Made by a program: the position numbers and the translations under genes. Under the pieces are notes generated by a model. It did not search any database, was not told where the DNA came from, and was given only the letters and a program-made list of their open reading frames with translations. From the NCBI GenBank assembly GCA_001916715.1, contig MNSZ01000061.1, positions 129,598 to 193,597 on the forward strand: a stretch of DNA of 64,000 bases, written 5' to 3'. How positions within the stretch are numbered: position 1 is the stretch's first letter; each line of letters begins with the position of its first letter. Of this stretch, positions 8,347 through 16,371 are shown piece after piece. This stretch comes from Firmicutes bacterium CAG:24053_14. GTDB lineage: Bacteria > Bacillota > Clostridia > Oscillospirales > Oscillospiraceae.

Positions 8347-9346
8347 GACATTCGGACATGGCTTTTTGGAATTTGGGCAGGACGCCGATACCGTTTGTTC
8401 GGTGGGGCGGAAGCTGATAGATATCGTGGCCGGGATAGTCGTTGCCCTCGATCAGCAGCGGCCCGTTATCGGTCACGCACACGTCCCAGCCGACGACGCC
8501 GACCTGCGGCACGACCTGGCCCGCGCGTTCGACAAGCGCAATGACCTCGTCCCAAAGCGGTATCTTGAAGCCCTTTATGGGCACGCCGGTCAGGGGATGC
8601 ACGTCGTACAGATGCCCGGACTTATCCAGCGCAGGGTAGATTATCTCGCCCCTGTCCTCCTCTATGGGCACGACCATGCCGCCGTTATTGAAGTTATCGA
8701 CATACTTGCCGTTGCCGATGCGCAGGTACGCGGCGACTACGCGCGTTTTTTTGCCGTGGGTGAAGCTTATGACGCGGCAGGTGTTGACCGAGCAGGGGTG
8801 CAGCGCCATGAGGTCGCGATGCTGCACGACGCACTCCTCCAGCAGCACCTTACCCGCTCCGTCCAGGTGCTCGCGCACAGGCTCGGTCAGCTCGCGCACG
8901 TCGATCTTTTCAATGCCGCGTCCGCATTGCCCGTCAACGGGCTTTACCATGAACACGGGGTGCTTTTCGATGAACGCGTCAAGCTCGGCGTCGCTCGCTG
9001 TGGAGTAGTCGAGCCAGTCGCGGTGCAGGAATTCGGAAAAGTTATGCGCGAATTTGAGCTTATTCTCGATCTCGGGCATATACGCCGGGTCGTTATACGC
9101 CTTGATGAAGCCGTTATTTATGCCGCGCGTGAGCACCGTTTTGCGCTGCGCGGCGTTGAGGTCGTACATCTCGAACAGCCAATAGTCCATGTACCCTGCC
9201 TGATAGCGCAGTCCGCACCAGACCATGTCAAAAAATATGAACAGCTTGCTGCGCCCGGACTTCTCATGGACCTCGTCTATCTTCCGGAACATCTGCTTCC
9301 AGTTCAGCCCCGCTATGCGCGCAAGCAGAAATTTTAATTTTCCCAT
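8330..9346 (-). CDS. ATP-grasp protein of the sugar-transfer-associated type
   Basis: 338 residues. The region VFMVKPVDGQCGRGIEKI is the ATP-binding lysine and glycine loop, and LIEGNDYPGHDIYQ near the C-terminus carries the metal-binding Glu-x-Asn of ATP-grasp enzymes. The layout matches the 'sugar-transfer associated' ATP-grasp family, thought to ligate carboxylates to amines during polysaccharide modification; the substrate is unknown. ATG 9346 follows SD AGGAG; the frame upstream of it is only repeat sequence (MRQCASKK) and is not used. The last residues LSEAH and the stop are encoded by the end of repeat locus 3. Confidence 0.8.
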   Translation of the reverse strand: MGKLKFLLARIAGLNWKQMFRKIDEVHEKSGRSKLFIFFDMVWCGLRYQAGYMDYWLFEMYDLNAAQRKTVLTRGINNGFIKAYNDPAYMPEIENKLKFAHNFSEFLHRDWLDYSTASDAELDAFIEKHPVFMVKPVDGQCGRGIEKIDVRELTEPVREHLDGAGKVLLEECVVQHRDLMALHPCSVNTCRVISFTHGKKTRVVAAYLRIGNGKYVDNFNNGGMVVPIEEDRGEIIYPALDKSGHLYDVHPLTGVPIKGFKIPLWDEVIALVERAGQVVPQVGVVGWDVCVTDNGPLLIEGNDYPGHDIYQLPPHRTNGIGVLPKFQKAMSECLSEAH

Positions 9347-9355
9347 ACTATCTCC

Positions 9356-9572
9356 TTTTTTAGAGGCGCATTGACGCACCTACGGATACGGTTATTGCGT
9401 GAACCCGGTATCGAGAATGCCGACAAAACCGTGGCTGCCTCGCAACCCGTTAGTGCAATGTCAAATCTTTTGCCGCACCTCGTAGGGAACGGATTTATCC
9501 GTTCCGTTTGTCGTGGTTTCGTCGGCAATCTCCGGTCTGGCTGACGCAATAAATGTATCGGCAATTATTCGC
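9356..9572. repeat. Dispersed inverted-end repeat, locus 4
   Basis: Starts TTTTTAGAGGCGCATTGACG immediately beside the SD of the ATP-grasp gene. It contains one GGAACGGATTTATCCGTTCC palindrome and ends flush with the rnhA stop codon. Confidence 0.75.
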
Positions 9573-10022
9573 TCACCGTGCGGACATGGTCTGCGAGGCC
9601 GCGACGGCAAGCTCATCGCAGCGGTTATTGAATTCGTTCTCGGCGTGGCCCTTGACCCAGTGACAGCGGACCTCATGCGTATCGCACAGCTCCAGAAGCT
9701 CTGCCCAGAGGTCGGAGTTGAGCGCCGGCTTTTTATCGGCCTTTTTCCACCCGTTGCGCCGCCAAGACACCGCCCAGCCCTTGCTGAGCGCATCAATGAC
9801 GTACTTTGAATCCGAGTACAGCTCCACGATGCACGGCTCCTTGAGCGCACGCAGCGCCGAGATCACGCCGGTTAGCTCCATGCGGTTGTTTGTCGTCTGC
9901 TTTTCGCCGCCGGACATCTCCTTTTTCGCGCCGCCATAGCACAAAATCGCGCCCCAGCCACCCGGACCCGGGTTGCCGGAGCACGCGCCGTCGGTGTATA
10001 TCGTAACCGTTTTTTTCATCAT
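9573..10022 (-). CDS. rnhA: Ribonuclease HI
   Basis: 149 residues, the normal length. It cuts the RNA strand of RNA-DNA hybrids. The acidic metal-binding residues are in place: IYTDGACSGNPGPGGWG (first Asp), NNRMELTGVISAL (Glu) and ELYSDSKYVIDAL (second Asp), with the last Asp in FNNRCDELAVAAS. The ATG overlaps the stop of the upstream SHOCT-type gene by four bases (ATGA), so the two are translationally coupled; a second ATG one codon on is equally possible. Confidence 0.95.
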   Translation of the reverse strand: MMKKTVTIYTDGACSGNPGPGGWGAILCYGGAKKEMSGGEKQTTNNRMELTGVISALRALKEPCIVELYSDSKYVIDALSKGWAVSWRRNGWKKADKKPALNSDLWAELLELCDTHEVRCHWVKGHAENEFNNRCDELAVAASQTMSAR

Positions 10023-10516
10023 TTCAGACCGTATTTCCGCATGAGTATGTTGTATTCGTCCTTCTCAATGAGGCCGTTGCGCAGCAGCTCCTTGAGCTGG
10101 GATGCGCGTTTTTCCTCATCTGTGCCGTGATAGTCCGGCTCGACGTGCTCGTGGTCATCGTCGCAGCGCGTGAGGTCGTCGCGCATCTTCTCCGTCAGAC
10201 GCTTGCTGATGCTCTCGCCCTTGCCGACAAATTTCGACACGTCAAAGTGCTCCGGCTTGAACTCGCGCTTTGCAGGCTCTGTGCGCGCCGGCTGCGCGGC
10301 ATCGGACTCGGAGTTTTTATCCGCGGCATCTGCCTGCGCTTTTTTCATTGCTATCACCGCCAAAACGACCGCGCCTATCATCAAAACAATGAAAAGCACC
10401 GTGCCGCCGCCGATGCCCACCGCATCGGAGAGCACTAACAGCGCAACAATAACGGCAATAACCAGCTTTACCGGACTGCCATCGGGCTTCTGATCTCTTC
10501 TGTTGTCGTTATTCAT
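10019..10516 (-). CDS. SHOCT-type membrane protein
   Basis: 165 residues. Two membrane helices (about residues 15-58: LVIAVIVALLVLSDAVG and VLFIVLMIGAVVLAVIAMK), a charged linker, and a C-terminal segment of about 30 residues (KRASQLKELLRNGLIEKDEY) that fits the SHOCT short oligomerisation motif. Function is unknown. ATG 10516 follows AGGAG by 6 nt. The SD touches the end of repeat locus 5. Its stop overlaps the rnhA start. Confidence 0.72.
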   Translation of the reverse strand: MNNDNRRDQKPDGSPVKLVIAVIVALLVLSDAVGIGGGTVLFIVLMIGAVVLAVIAMKKAQADAADKNSESDAAQPARTEPAKREFKPEHFDVSKFVGKGESISKRLTEKMRDDLTRCDDDHEHVEPDYHGTDEEKRASQLKELLRNGLIEKDEYNILMRKYGLK

Positions 10517-10526
10517 CACTTTCTCC

Positions 10527-11195
10527 TTTTTTTAGAGGCGCTTTGGCGCACCTACGGATACAGTTATTGCGTGAACCCGGTATCGAAGTTACCGACGAAA
10601 CCACAAAACTCTCGCGCTACATCAATGCGGTGTTGAATTTTGCGCGCACCCCATTGGTTCCCCTGTTAAGGGGAGCAGGCGGCTTTGCTGCCGAGGGGTT
10701 GAATTATAGCGCACACAACACCTATTAACTATCAGCTATTAGCTCTCCGCTGCGGCCAAAGGTCGCTCGTAGGGACGATCATTGATCGCCCGTGTGTATC
10801 AGTTTTGCCGGCACCCACCGATCGTGCTGACGCAGTATGTGTATCGGCAATTATTCACTATTAATTATTCATCATTCATTATTCATTGGGGCGGTCATGG
10901 ACCGTCCCTTTTTGCCTTCCCCTGCGTAGCTTGAGGGGAAGGTGTCGCTTGCGACGGATGAGGTGTTATTAAATCATTGCCGTCAGGCAAACACATTTTT
11001 TAGAGGCGCTTTTTTAGTGGCGCATTCACATTGTACGAATACATTTGTTGCGGTATCCCGACCGGAGGGTACAGTCAAAACCGTTACATGCGGAACGGAT
11101 AAATCCGTTCCCTACGAGGTGCGGCGCAAAATTCGGCATCACACCACAGGGTTGCGCACACCGCAATTATTCATCATTCATTATTCACTATTAAT
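10527..11195. repeat. Dispersed inverted-end repeat, locus 5 (composite)
   Basis: One unit begins at 10527 beside an SD. A second left end starts near 10995, preceded by a 14-bp stub of the same end. Cargo: GGGGAGCAGGCGGC block, GGGCGATCAATGATCGTCCC-type palindrome, AATGAATAATGAATGATG stretch, CTTCCCCTGCG hairpin and GGAACGGATAAATCCGTTCC palindrome. It runs up to the stop of the PurN-like gene. Confidence 0.75.
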
Positions 11196-11807
11196 TTATT
11201 TTATCACGACTCTGTCGCCGTGGATCTCGAGCCGGCCTTGGCAATACAGGCTTATGGCCTGGGGCAGGAGCTTCCACTCCGCGTCCTCAAGGATGCGGCG
11301 CGACAGGCTCTCGGGCGTGTCGTTCGGGAGAATGTCAACTGCCTGCTGGGCGATTATCGCGCCGATGTTGCCGTCGATATCCGCGAAAAACGCCGTTGCG
11401 CCGGTCACGCGGCAGCCGCGTTCGAGCGCGGCGCGCTCGGGAGCATCGTCGCAGTTGACAAACGCCGGGATGAGCGAGGGGTACACTCCGATGATGCGCT
11501 TGCGAAACTGCGTTGATATGACGCCGAGCGGCATATTGTACCCTGCGAGGATCACAAGGTCAATGTCCATATCGCGCAGCTTGTTGGATATGGCCATGCT
11601 GTAGCTGAGCTTGGTGGGGAAAAGCGATGGCTCGACCACGAAGGCCTCAACGCCGGAGTTGCGCGCACGGCGCAGCGCATAAGCGTCCGACTCCGTGCAT
11701 ATTACCGCGGTAAGCTCAAAATTCGGGATCTCACCGAAGTACATAGAATCAAGAACCGTCTGTAGCAGTGCTCCGTCGCCGGAGACGAGTGCCGCCGCCC
11801 TTATCAT
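11196..11807 (-). CDS. PurN-like formyltransferase-fold protein lacking the catalytic residues
   Basis: 203 residues with the overall sequence of phosphoribosylglycinamide formyltransferase: a Rossmann start (AAALVSGDGALLQTVLDS), VILAGYNMPL, YPSLIPAF, and VTGATAFFADIDGNIGAIIAQ. The known E. coli PurN triad Asn106-His108-Asp144 aligns with Gly, Tyr and Asn here, and the phosphate-binding Gly-Ser/Thr-Asn of the first loop is Gly-Ala-Leu. It is therefore unlikely to be a formyltransferase; a binding or regulatory role is possible. The SD GGGGGA lies upstream. It follows the GT4-CsaB gene by 12 nt, so the two probably share a transcript. Confidence 0.75.
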   Translation of the reverse strand: MIRAAALVSGDGALLQTVLDSMYFGEIPNFELTAVICTESDAYALRRARNSGVEAFVVEPSLFPTKLSYSMAISNKLRDMDIDLVILAGYNMPLGVISTQFRKRIIGVYPSLIPAFVNCDDAPERAALERGCRVTGATAFFADIDGNIGAIIAQQAVDILPNDTPESLSRRILEDAEWKLLPQAISLYCQGRLEIHGDRVVIK

Positions 11808-11819
11808 ATAATTTCCCCC

Positions 11820-14027
11820 TTATTCGCCGAGAAGGCGCTTTGCCGTTTCAATGTTCATCTTTTCAACGTTTTTGATATATTCAAATCGCCGGCTTATCAT
11901 GTCCGCACCTGTTTCGGACAGCGCCGCGTCGATCTCATCAATAAGTCCCTGCGCCGTGACCTTGTCAAAATCCACGCAGGATATGCCCAGATACTGCGCA
12001 CAGCCCGAGACCTTCGGATCATAGCTCAGGCCGACCGACGGCACCTCGCCGCAGGCCGCGTACAGCAGACTGTGCAGCCGCATCGCAACGCACATCTTCA
12101 TCTGCCGCATGATCGCGATCTCAAGCTCCGCATCCTCTGTTTTCGGCATTATCTTAAACGGAATGCCAAGGCCGCCGGCTACCTGCTCGGACACGGGAAG
12201 ATCCAGATCGTAGTTCATCGGCATGAACAGCGGCGTAAGCCCATGCTTATCATAGCAGGCCCTGAGCGCCTTGCGTATCTCGCCGCACTTTTCGTCAAAG
12301 CCCGGCCACGAGCGCAGGCCGAGGCAGATATAGCGCCCGTCGGGGTCGATATCGTGGCTGCGCATGAATGCCGCGGCGTCGGCGTCGCTTCTGCAATGCA
12401 TGTTCAGCACCGGGTCGCCGGTGACGAGCACCTCCTGCACGGTAACGCCGATCTCGCGCGTAAGCTCAAGGCTCAGCGGATCGCGCAGGGTGATCGCGTC
12501 AACGCAGCGGTTTATCGTTTTTGCCGCGCGCCGGCGGTCGTAATCATAATTGAGCGGTCCCATGCCGCAGCCGTACATCTGCACCTTGCAGCCGCATTTT
12601 TTCGCAAGCGATATCGTGTGCAGATAAAACCACAGGCTGCGCCGGCTCGTGACGTCCTGAATAAGGCTGCCGCCGCCGCTTATGAACAGCTTCGAGCGCT
12701 TCAGCTCGCGGCGCAGTCGGATAAACTGGCCGCGCCTTATGGCACTGAGTGCGTGCACCGACTTCGTGTGCTTCGGATTTTTGGAAACGATCGTTATGCG
12801 CATGTCGGGATCTATCGTTCTCAGCTGGGCGGCAATGGCCGTAAGCAGAGCCTCGTCGCCTGCGTTTCCGTGGCCGTATGCGCCGCAGATCACCGCGCCG
12901 CTGCGCGGCCGGGAATAGCGCTCGAGAACGGTTTTATATATTTTAAGCTGCCTGCGGCAGGTGCTTTCCGTTGAAAATTCGCGCTTTGCCTTTTCGTACA
13001 CCGCCTGTCCGAGCCTTTTGCGGAGCGCCTCGTCGTTTGCAAGGGCGAGGATGCAGCGCGCCATAGTCTCGTGGTCGCGCGGCGAAAACAGCATGCCGGT
13101 CTCGCCGTTTGTTATGAGCCTCGGCAGGCCGCCGACTCGGGACGCAACGGTCGGCTTACCGGCGCGCGCGGCCTCCGTCACGGCGTAGGGGAAGGTTTCC
13201 GACAGGGAGCTTATGGCGTTTATGTCGATGCTGGCATAGTATCCGTCCATGCCGTCGCTTATCCAGCCTGCGAAAAACACCTTGTCGCGCACACCGAGCT
13301 GCACGCACAGCTCCTCGAGCATTTCGCGCTCCATGCCGTCGCCGGCAATGAGCAGGCGCAGCCGCTCGTTTTTCTCCGCCGCTCCGGCAAAGCCGCGCAC
13401 GGTGGTGGCGACGTCCTTGACCGCATCAAAGCGAGCCGCGATGCCGAGAACTATGCTGTCGTCGGGAAAATCACAGCCGATCTTGCCAAACCACTCTCGC
13501 CGCGTGATGCTCGGCGCCGGGTGCGAAAAGTCAACGCCGTTATATATCGTCAGCAGATCGTTCGGGTCAAAGCCGCGATCGATGAGCGTCTGACGCATAC
13601 TGTCGGAAACGCAGACGCGGTAGTCCATATGATGCAGCGCAAGCTTGTTGAGCCTGCCGTAGGTCATGGCGGCCAGCGGCCGGCCGAGATAATCGAGCTT
13701 ATAGTCGCTGTGGACGGTGCTGATAAAGGGAATGTCAAAATGCCGTTTCAGCAGTGCGCCCGTAAGGTTTGCGCGGCTGCCGTGGCAATGGATGATGTCG
13801 TAATTTCCGTTTTCTATGGCCTCGCGCGTTTTTTTCAGCCCCACGCCGAAGCTGCCGGGGAACACCCTCGTCGGTATGCCCATTTCGCGCGCTTCTTTTG
13901 AAAAATCGGCCTCCATATAGCAGACGAGGTCTGCGTCGATGTTATCGTTAAGGTCGCGCAGCAGCGACAGAACATGCGTTTTTGCGCCGCCCGAATCGCC
14001 GCCGGAGATAAGATGCAAAACTCTCAC
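11820..14027 (-). CDS. Fusion of a GT4 glycosyltransferase and a CsaB-type polysaccharide pyruvyl transferase
   Basis: 735 residues, two enzymes in one chain. Residues 1-370 form a GT-B glycosyltransferase (GGAKTHVLSLLRDL at the start; SLSETFPYAVTEAARAGKPT with the nucleotide-sugar Glu). Residues 375-735 match CsaB: VICGAYGHGNAGDEALL, ISGGGSLIQD, GCGMGPL, and MRLHSLLYAAC near the end. CsaB adds pyruvate ketals to secondary cell wall polymers so that SLH-domain proteins can bind. GTG 14027 is preferred because GGGGG lies 5 nt upstream; GTG 14039 has no SD. Divergent from the phosphatase gene at 14119. With TagO and WecB at 57-60 kb it suggests a pyruvylated cell wall polymer. Confidence 0.87.
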   Translation of the reverse strand: MRVLHLISGGDSGGAKTHVLSLLRDLNDNIDADLVCYMEADFSKEAREMGIPTRVFPGSFGVGLKKTREAIENGNYDIIHCHGSRANLTGALLKRHFDIPFISTVHSDYKLDYLGRPLAAMTYGRLNKLALHHMDYRVCVSDSMRQTLIDRGFDPNDLLTIYNGVDFSHPAPSITRREWFGKIGCDFPDDSIVLGIAARFDAVKDVATTVRGFAGAAEKNERLRLLIAGDGMEREMLEELCVQLGVRDKVFFAGWISDGMDGYYASIDINAISSLSETFPYAVTEAARAGKPTVASRVGGLPRLITNGETGMLFSPRDHETMARCILALANDEALRKRLGQAVYEKAKREFSTESTCRRQLKIYKTVLERYSRPRSGAVICGAYGHGNAGDEALLTAIAAQLRTIDPDMRITIVSKNPKHTKSVHALSAIRRGQFIRLRRELKRSKLFISGGGSLIQDVTSRRSLWFYLHTISLAKKCGCKVQMYGCGMGPLNYDYDRRRAAKTINRCVDAITLRDPLSLELTREIGVTVQEVLVTGDPVLNMHCRSDADAAAFMRSHDIDPDGRYICLGLRSWPGFDEKCGEIRKALRACYDKHGLTPLFMPMNYDLDLPVSEQVAGGLGIPFKIMPKTEDAELEIAIMRQMKMCVAMRLHSLLYAACGEVPSVGLSYDPKVSGCAQYLGISCVDFDKVTAQGLIDEIDAALSETGADMISRRFEYIKNVEKMNIETAKRLLGE

Positions 14028-14118
14028 GTTAACCCCCACTTGTTTCTCAGGGAAAGATAATATATAATATCTAATATCTAATACATTATATATTAATAAC
14101 TAATTGAGGTCAAGGCAA

Positions 14119-15267
14119 ATGACAACTATCTACATGATCCGCCACGCCGAGGCAGAGGGAAACCTCTACCGCATCGTGCAGGGTCAGCACAACAGCTTTA
14201 TAACGCCGCGCGGCCACAGGCAGATAGCCTGCCTCGCGGAGAGATTCAAGGACGTGCAGCTTGACGCGCTGTATTCAAGCGATCTGCGCCGCACGGTGAC
14301 GACGGCAGGCGCGATAACGAAGTATCACGCATTGGAAATGCAGCTCACCGAGCGCCTGAGGGAGATAAATCTCGGCGTGTGCGAGGGTATGAGCTTCGGC
14401 GATATGTATAAATTTGATCCCGTGCAGATGGGCAATTTCAACAATGATCCTGCGCAGTGGCGCGCTCCGGGGGCTGAGACCTTTGCCGAATGCACCGAGC
14501 GCATAGTTTCGGCCGTTACCGAAATAGCGGCAAAAAACGACGGTAAGACCGTCGCCGTCGTCAGCCACGGCATGGCCATCCGCTCGCTGCTTGCGCACAT
14601 TCTCGGCGTCGCAAGCCGCGATATCCCCTCGCTTCCGCACGGCGACAACACCGCCGTGAGCAAGCTCATATTCGATAACGGAGTCTTTTCCGTTGAGTAT
14701 TACAACGATAACTCCCACCTGCCGCCCGAGCTTTCGACCTTCGCCCGGCAGAGCTGGTGGAAAAAGGAAACGCGCGGCGCAGATCCGAACAATCTGTATT
14801 ACGAGCCGCTCGACCCGAACCGCGAGGGCGAAACATACAAGGAGTTCTATGCGGCCTCGTGGAAGGCCGCGCACGGCGATCTCAAGGGCTTTTATCCGGA
14901 AACCTATCTTGCCTCGGCGCGCAGGCATTTTGCCGCGGATAACAAGGCGATACTCAAGGCCTACCGCTCCGACGGCGAGCTTGCGGGCATCGTCGAAACG
15001 GACACGGAGCGCTCAAAAGGCGCGGGCGTGGGCTGGATAAGCCTTGTGTACATAAAAGAGCCTCTGCGCGGAGTCGGACTCGGCACGCAGCTTGTCGGCC
15101 GCGCGATAACAAACTACGAGATGCTCGGCAGACAAAAGGCGCGGCTGCACGTTTCGTCGGAAAACGCCTCGGCGATAAAATTTTACGAGGATCTCGGCTT
15201 TGAGATACTCAGCAGCGAGCCCGGTGCCGGCGCTCCGCTTTACCTCATGGAAAAGAGATTTGAATAA
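14119..15267 (+). CDS. Histidine phosphatase fused to a GNAT acetyltransferase
   Basis: 382 residues. The N-terminal half is a histidine phosphatase (phosphoglycerate mutase superfamily): MIRHAEAEGN carries the RHG-like motif (here RHA), Arg and Glu residues follow, and VVSHGMAIRSLL gives the second His. The C-terminal part, from about residue 240, is a GNAT domain: WISLVYIKEPLRGVGLGTQLVG is the acetyl-CoA loop and NASAIKFYEDLGF the closing motif. Fusion of these two domains is unusual. ATG 14119 has SD GAGGT; the codons before it have no SD. First gene of a long plus-strand run. Confidence 0.85.
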   Translation: MTTIYMIRHAEAEGNLYRIVQGQHNSFITPRGHRQIACLAERFKDVQLDALYSSDLRRTVTTAGAITKYHALEMQLTERLREINLGVCEGMSFGDMYKFDPVQMGNFNNDPAQWRAPGAETFAECTERIVSAVTEIAAKNDGKTVAVVSHGMAIRSLLAHILGVASRDIPSLPHGDNTAVSKLIFDNGVFSVEYYNDNSHLPPELSTFARQSWWKKETRGADPNNLYYEPLDPNREGETYKEFYAASWKAAHGDLKGFYPETYLASARRHFAADNKAILKAYRSDGELAGIVETDTERSKGAGVGWISLVYIKEPLRGVGLGTQLVGRAITNYEMLGRQKARLHVSSENASAIKFYEDLGFEILSSEPGAGAPLYLMEKRFE

Positions 15268-15270
15268 GCA

Positions 15271-16371
15271 ATGTCAATGTGGAACATTAATGCGCGTGTG
15301 CAGAAGCTTGACACGCGCGATCGGCGTATCATCGCCGTTTCGGATATACACGCAAACATGCACTATTTCAGAGGGCTTCTTGAGAAAATAAGCTTTTCGG
15401 ACGCAGACGAGCTCATCATTGACGGCGACTTTCTCGAAAAAGGCGAAAAAAGCCTTGAAACGCTGCGCTTTATAATGAAGCTTGCCGAGCGCGGCAACTG
15501 CCGTGTTGTCTGCGGAAACTGCGACACATGGGCCGATGTGCTCGACGCCGAGCGGCAATACTGGAGCTCGCGCATCGTGAGCTACATGCTGTTTAAAAAG
15601 AGCGGCCTTATGTGGGATATACTCACGGAAATGGGCGTTGAGATACGCGAGGATATGGACTTTGAGCGCCTTATCCCGGAGATTACCGAAAGATTCAAGC
15701 CCGAGTGGGACTTCCTGCATGCCATGCCGCACGTCATCGAAACACCGCACTATATTTTTGCTCACGGCGGCATAAAGCCCGATATCCCCATCGAGCGGCA
15801 GCTCGGCGGCGACTGCATGAAGTTTGACGCATTCATGGATTACGGCTACACTTTCGATAAGTGGGTCATCGTCGGACACTGGCCGGTGATGCTGTATCTT
15901 GCCGACCATGTCTGCGCAAACCCGATAATCGACCGCGAGCACCACGTCATCTCCATCGACGGCGGCTGCTCGCTCAAGGACGACGGGCAGCTGAACGCAC
16001 TTATCATCCCATATGAGGGCAGCGAGAATTTTTCCTTTGAAGCGTATGACCCATTCCCCGTGCGCAGGGTGAAGAGCGCGCAGTGCGGCGGCGGAAAGAG
16101 CTATTACATCCGCTGGGGTGACAATGACGTGCAGGTGCTGCGCCGCGGCGAGGAGTTTTCCCTCGTGCGCCATGTCCGCACGGGCTATGAGATGGAGATA
16201 CTCACGAAATATCTTTACTCCGACGAGGAGTTTTGCAAATGCAACGATTCGACCGACCTCGTGCTTTCGCTTGAAGCCGGCGACGAGGTCAGCGTTGTCG
16301 AAGAGACCTCGCGCGGCTATCTTGTCAAGCACAAGGGCACGTCGGGCTGGTATTGGGGAGAGCTGATATGA
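15271..16371 (+). CDS. Calcineurin-like metallophosphoesterase with C-terminal SH3-like region
   Basis: 366 residues. The metal-binding motifs are clear: AVSDIHANMH (Asp, His), IDGDFLEKG (Asp), VCGNCD (Asn), FAHGG and VGHWP (His). The catalytic domain resembles Ser/Thr phosphatases and diadenosine tetraphosphatases. Residues 290-366 contain a segment like an SH3b fold (DEVSVVEETSRGYLVKHKGT, then GWYWGELI). It begins 3 nt after the phosphatase-GNAT stop and overlaps YgiQ by ATGA, so it is co-transcribed. The substrate is unknown. Confidence 0.83.
   Translation: MSMWNINARVQKLDTRDRRIIAVSDIHANMHYFRGLLEKISFSDADELIIDGDFLEKGEKSLETLRFIMKLAERGNCRVVCGNCDTWADVLDAERQYWSSRIVSYMLFKKSGLMWDILTEMGVEIREDMDFERLIPEITERFKPEWDFLHAMPHVIETPHYIFAHGGIKPDIPIERQLGGDCMKFDAFMDYGYTFDKWVIVGHWPVMLYLADHVCANPIIDREHHVISIDGGCSLKDDGQLNALIIPYEGSENFSFEAYDPFPVRRVKSAQCGGGKSYYIRWGDNDVQVLRRGEEFSLVRHVRTGYEMEILTKYLYSDEEFCKCNDSTDLVLSLEAGDEVSVVEETSRGYLVKHKGTSGWYWGELI

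Noticed and set aside
9347..9379. N-terminal extension MRQCASKK of the ATP-grasp gene (also seen before the ClC gene at 35626)
   Set aside because: Identical residues before unrelated genes are the translation of the repeat end; SDs point to later starts.
12072..13901. Plus-strand open frames over the GT4-CsaB gene
   Set aside because: Mirror frames of a clearly coding gene.
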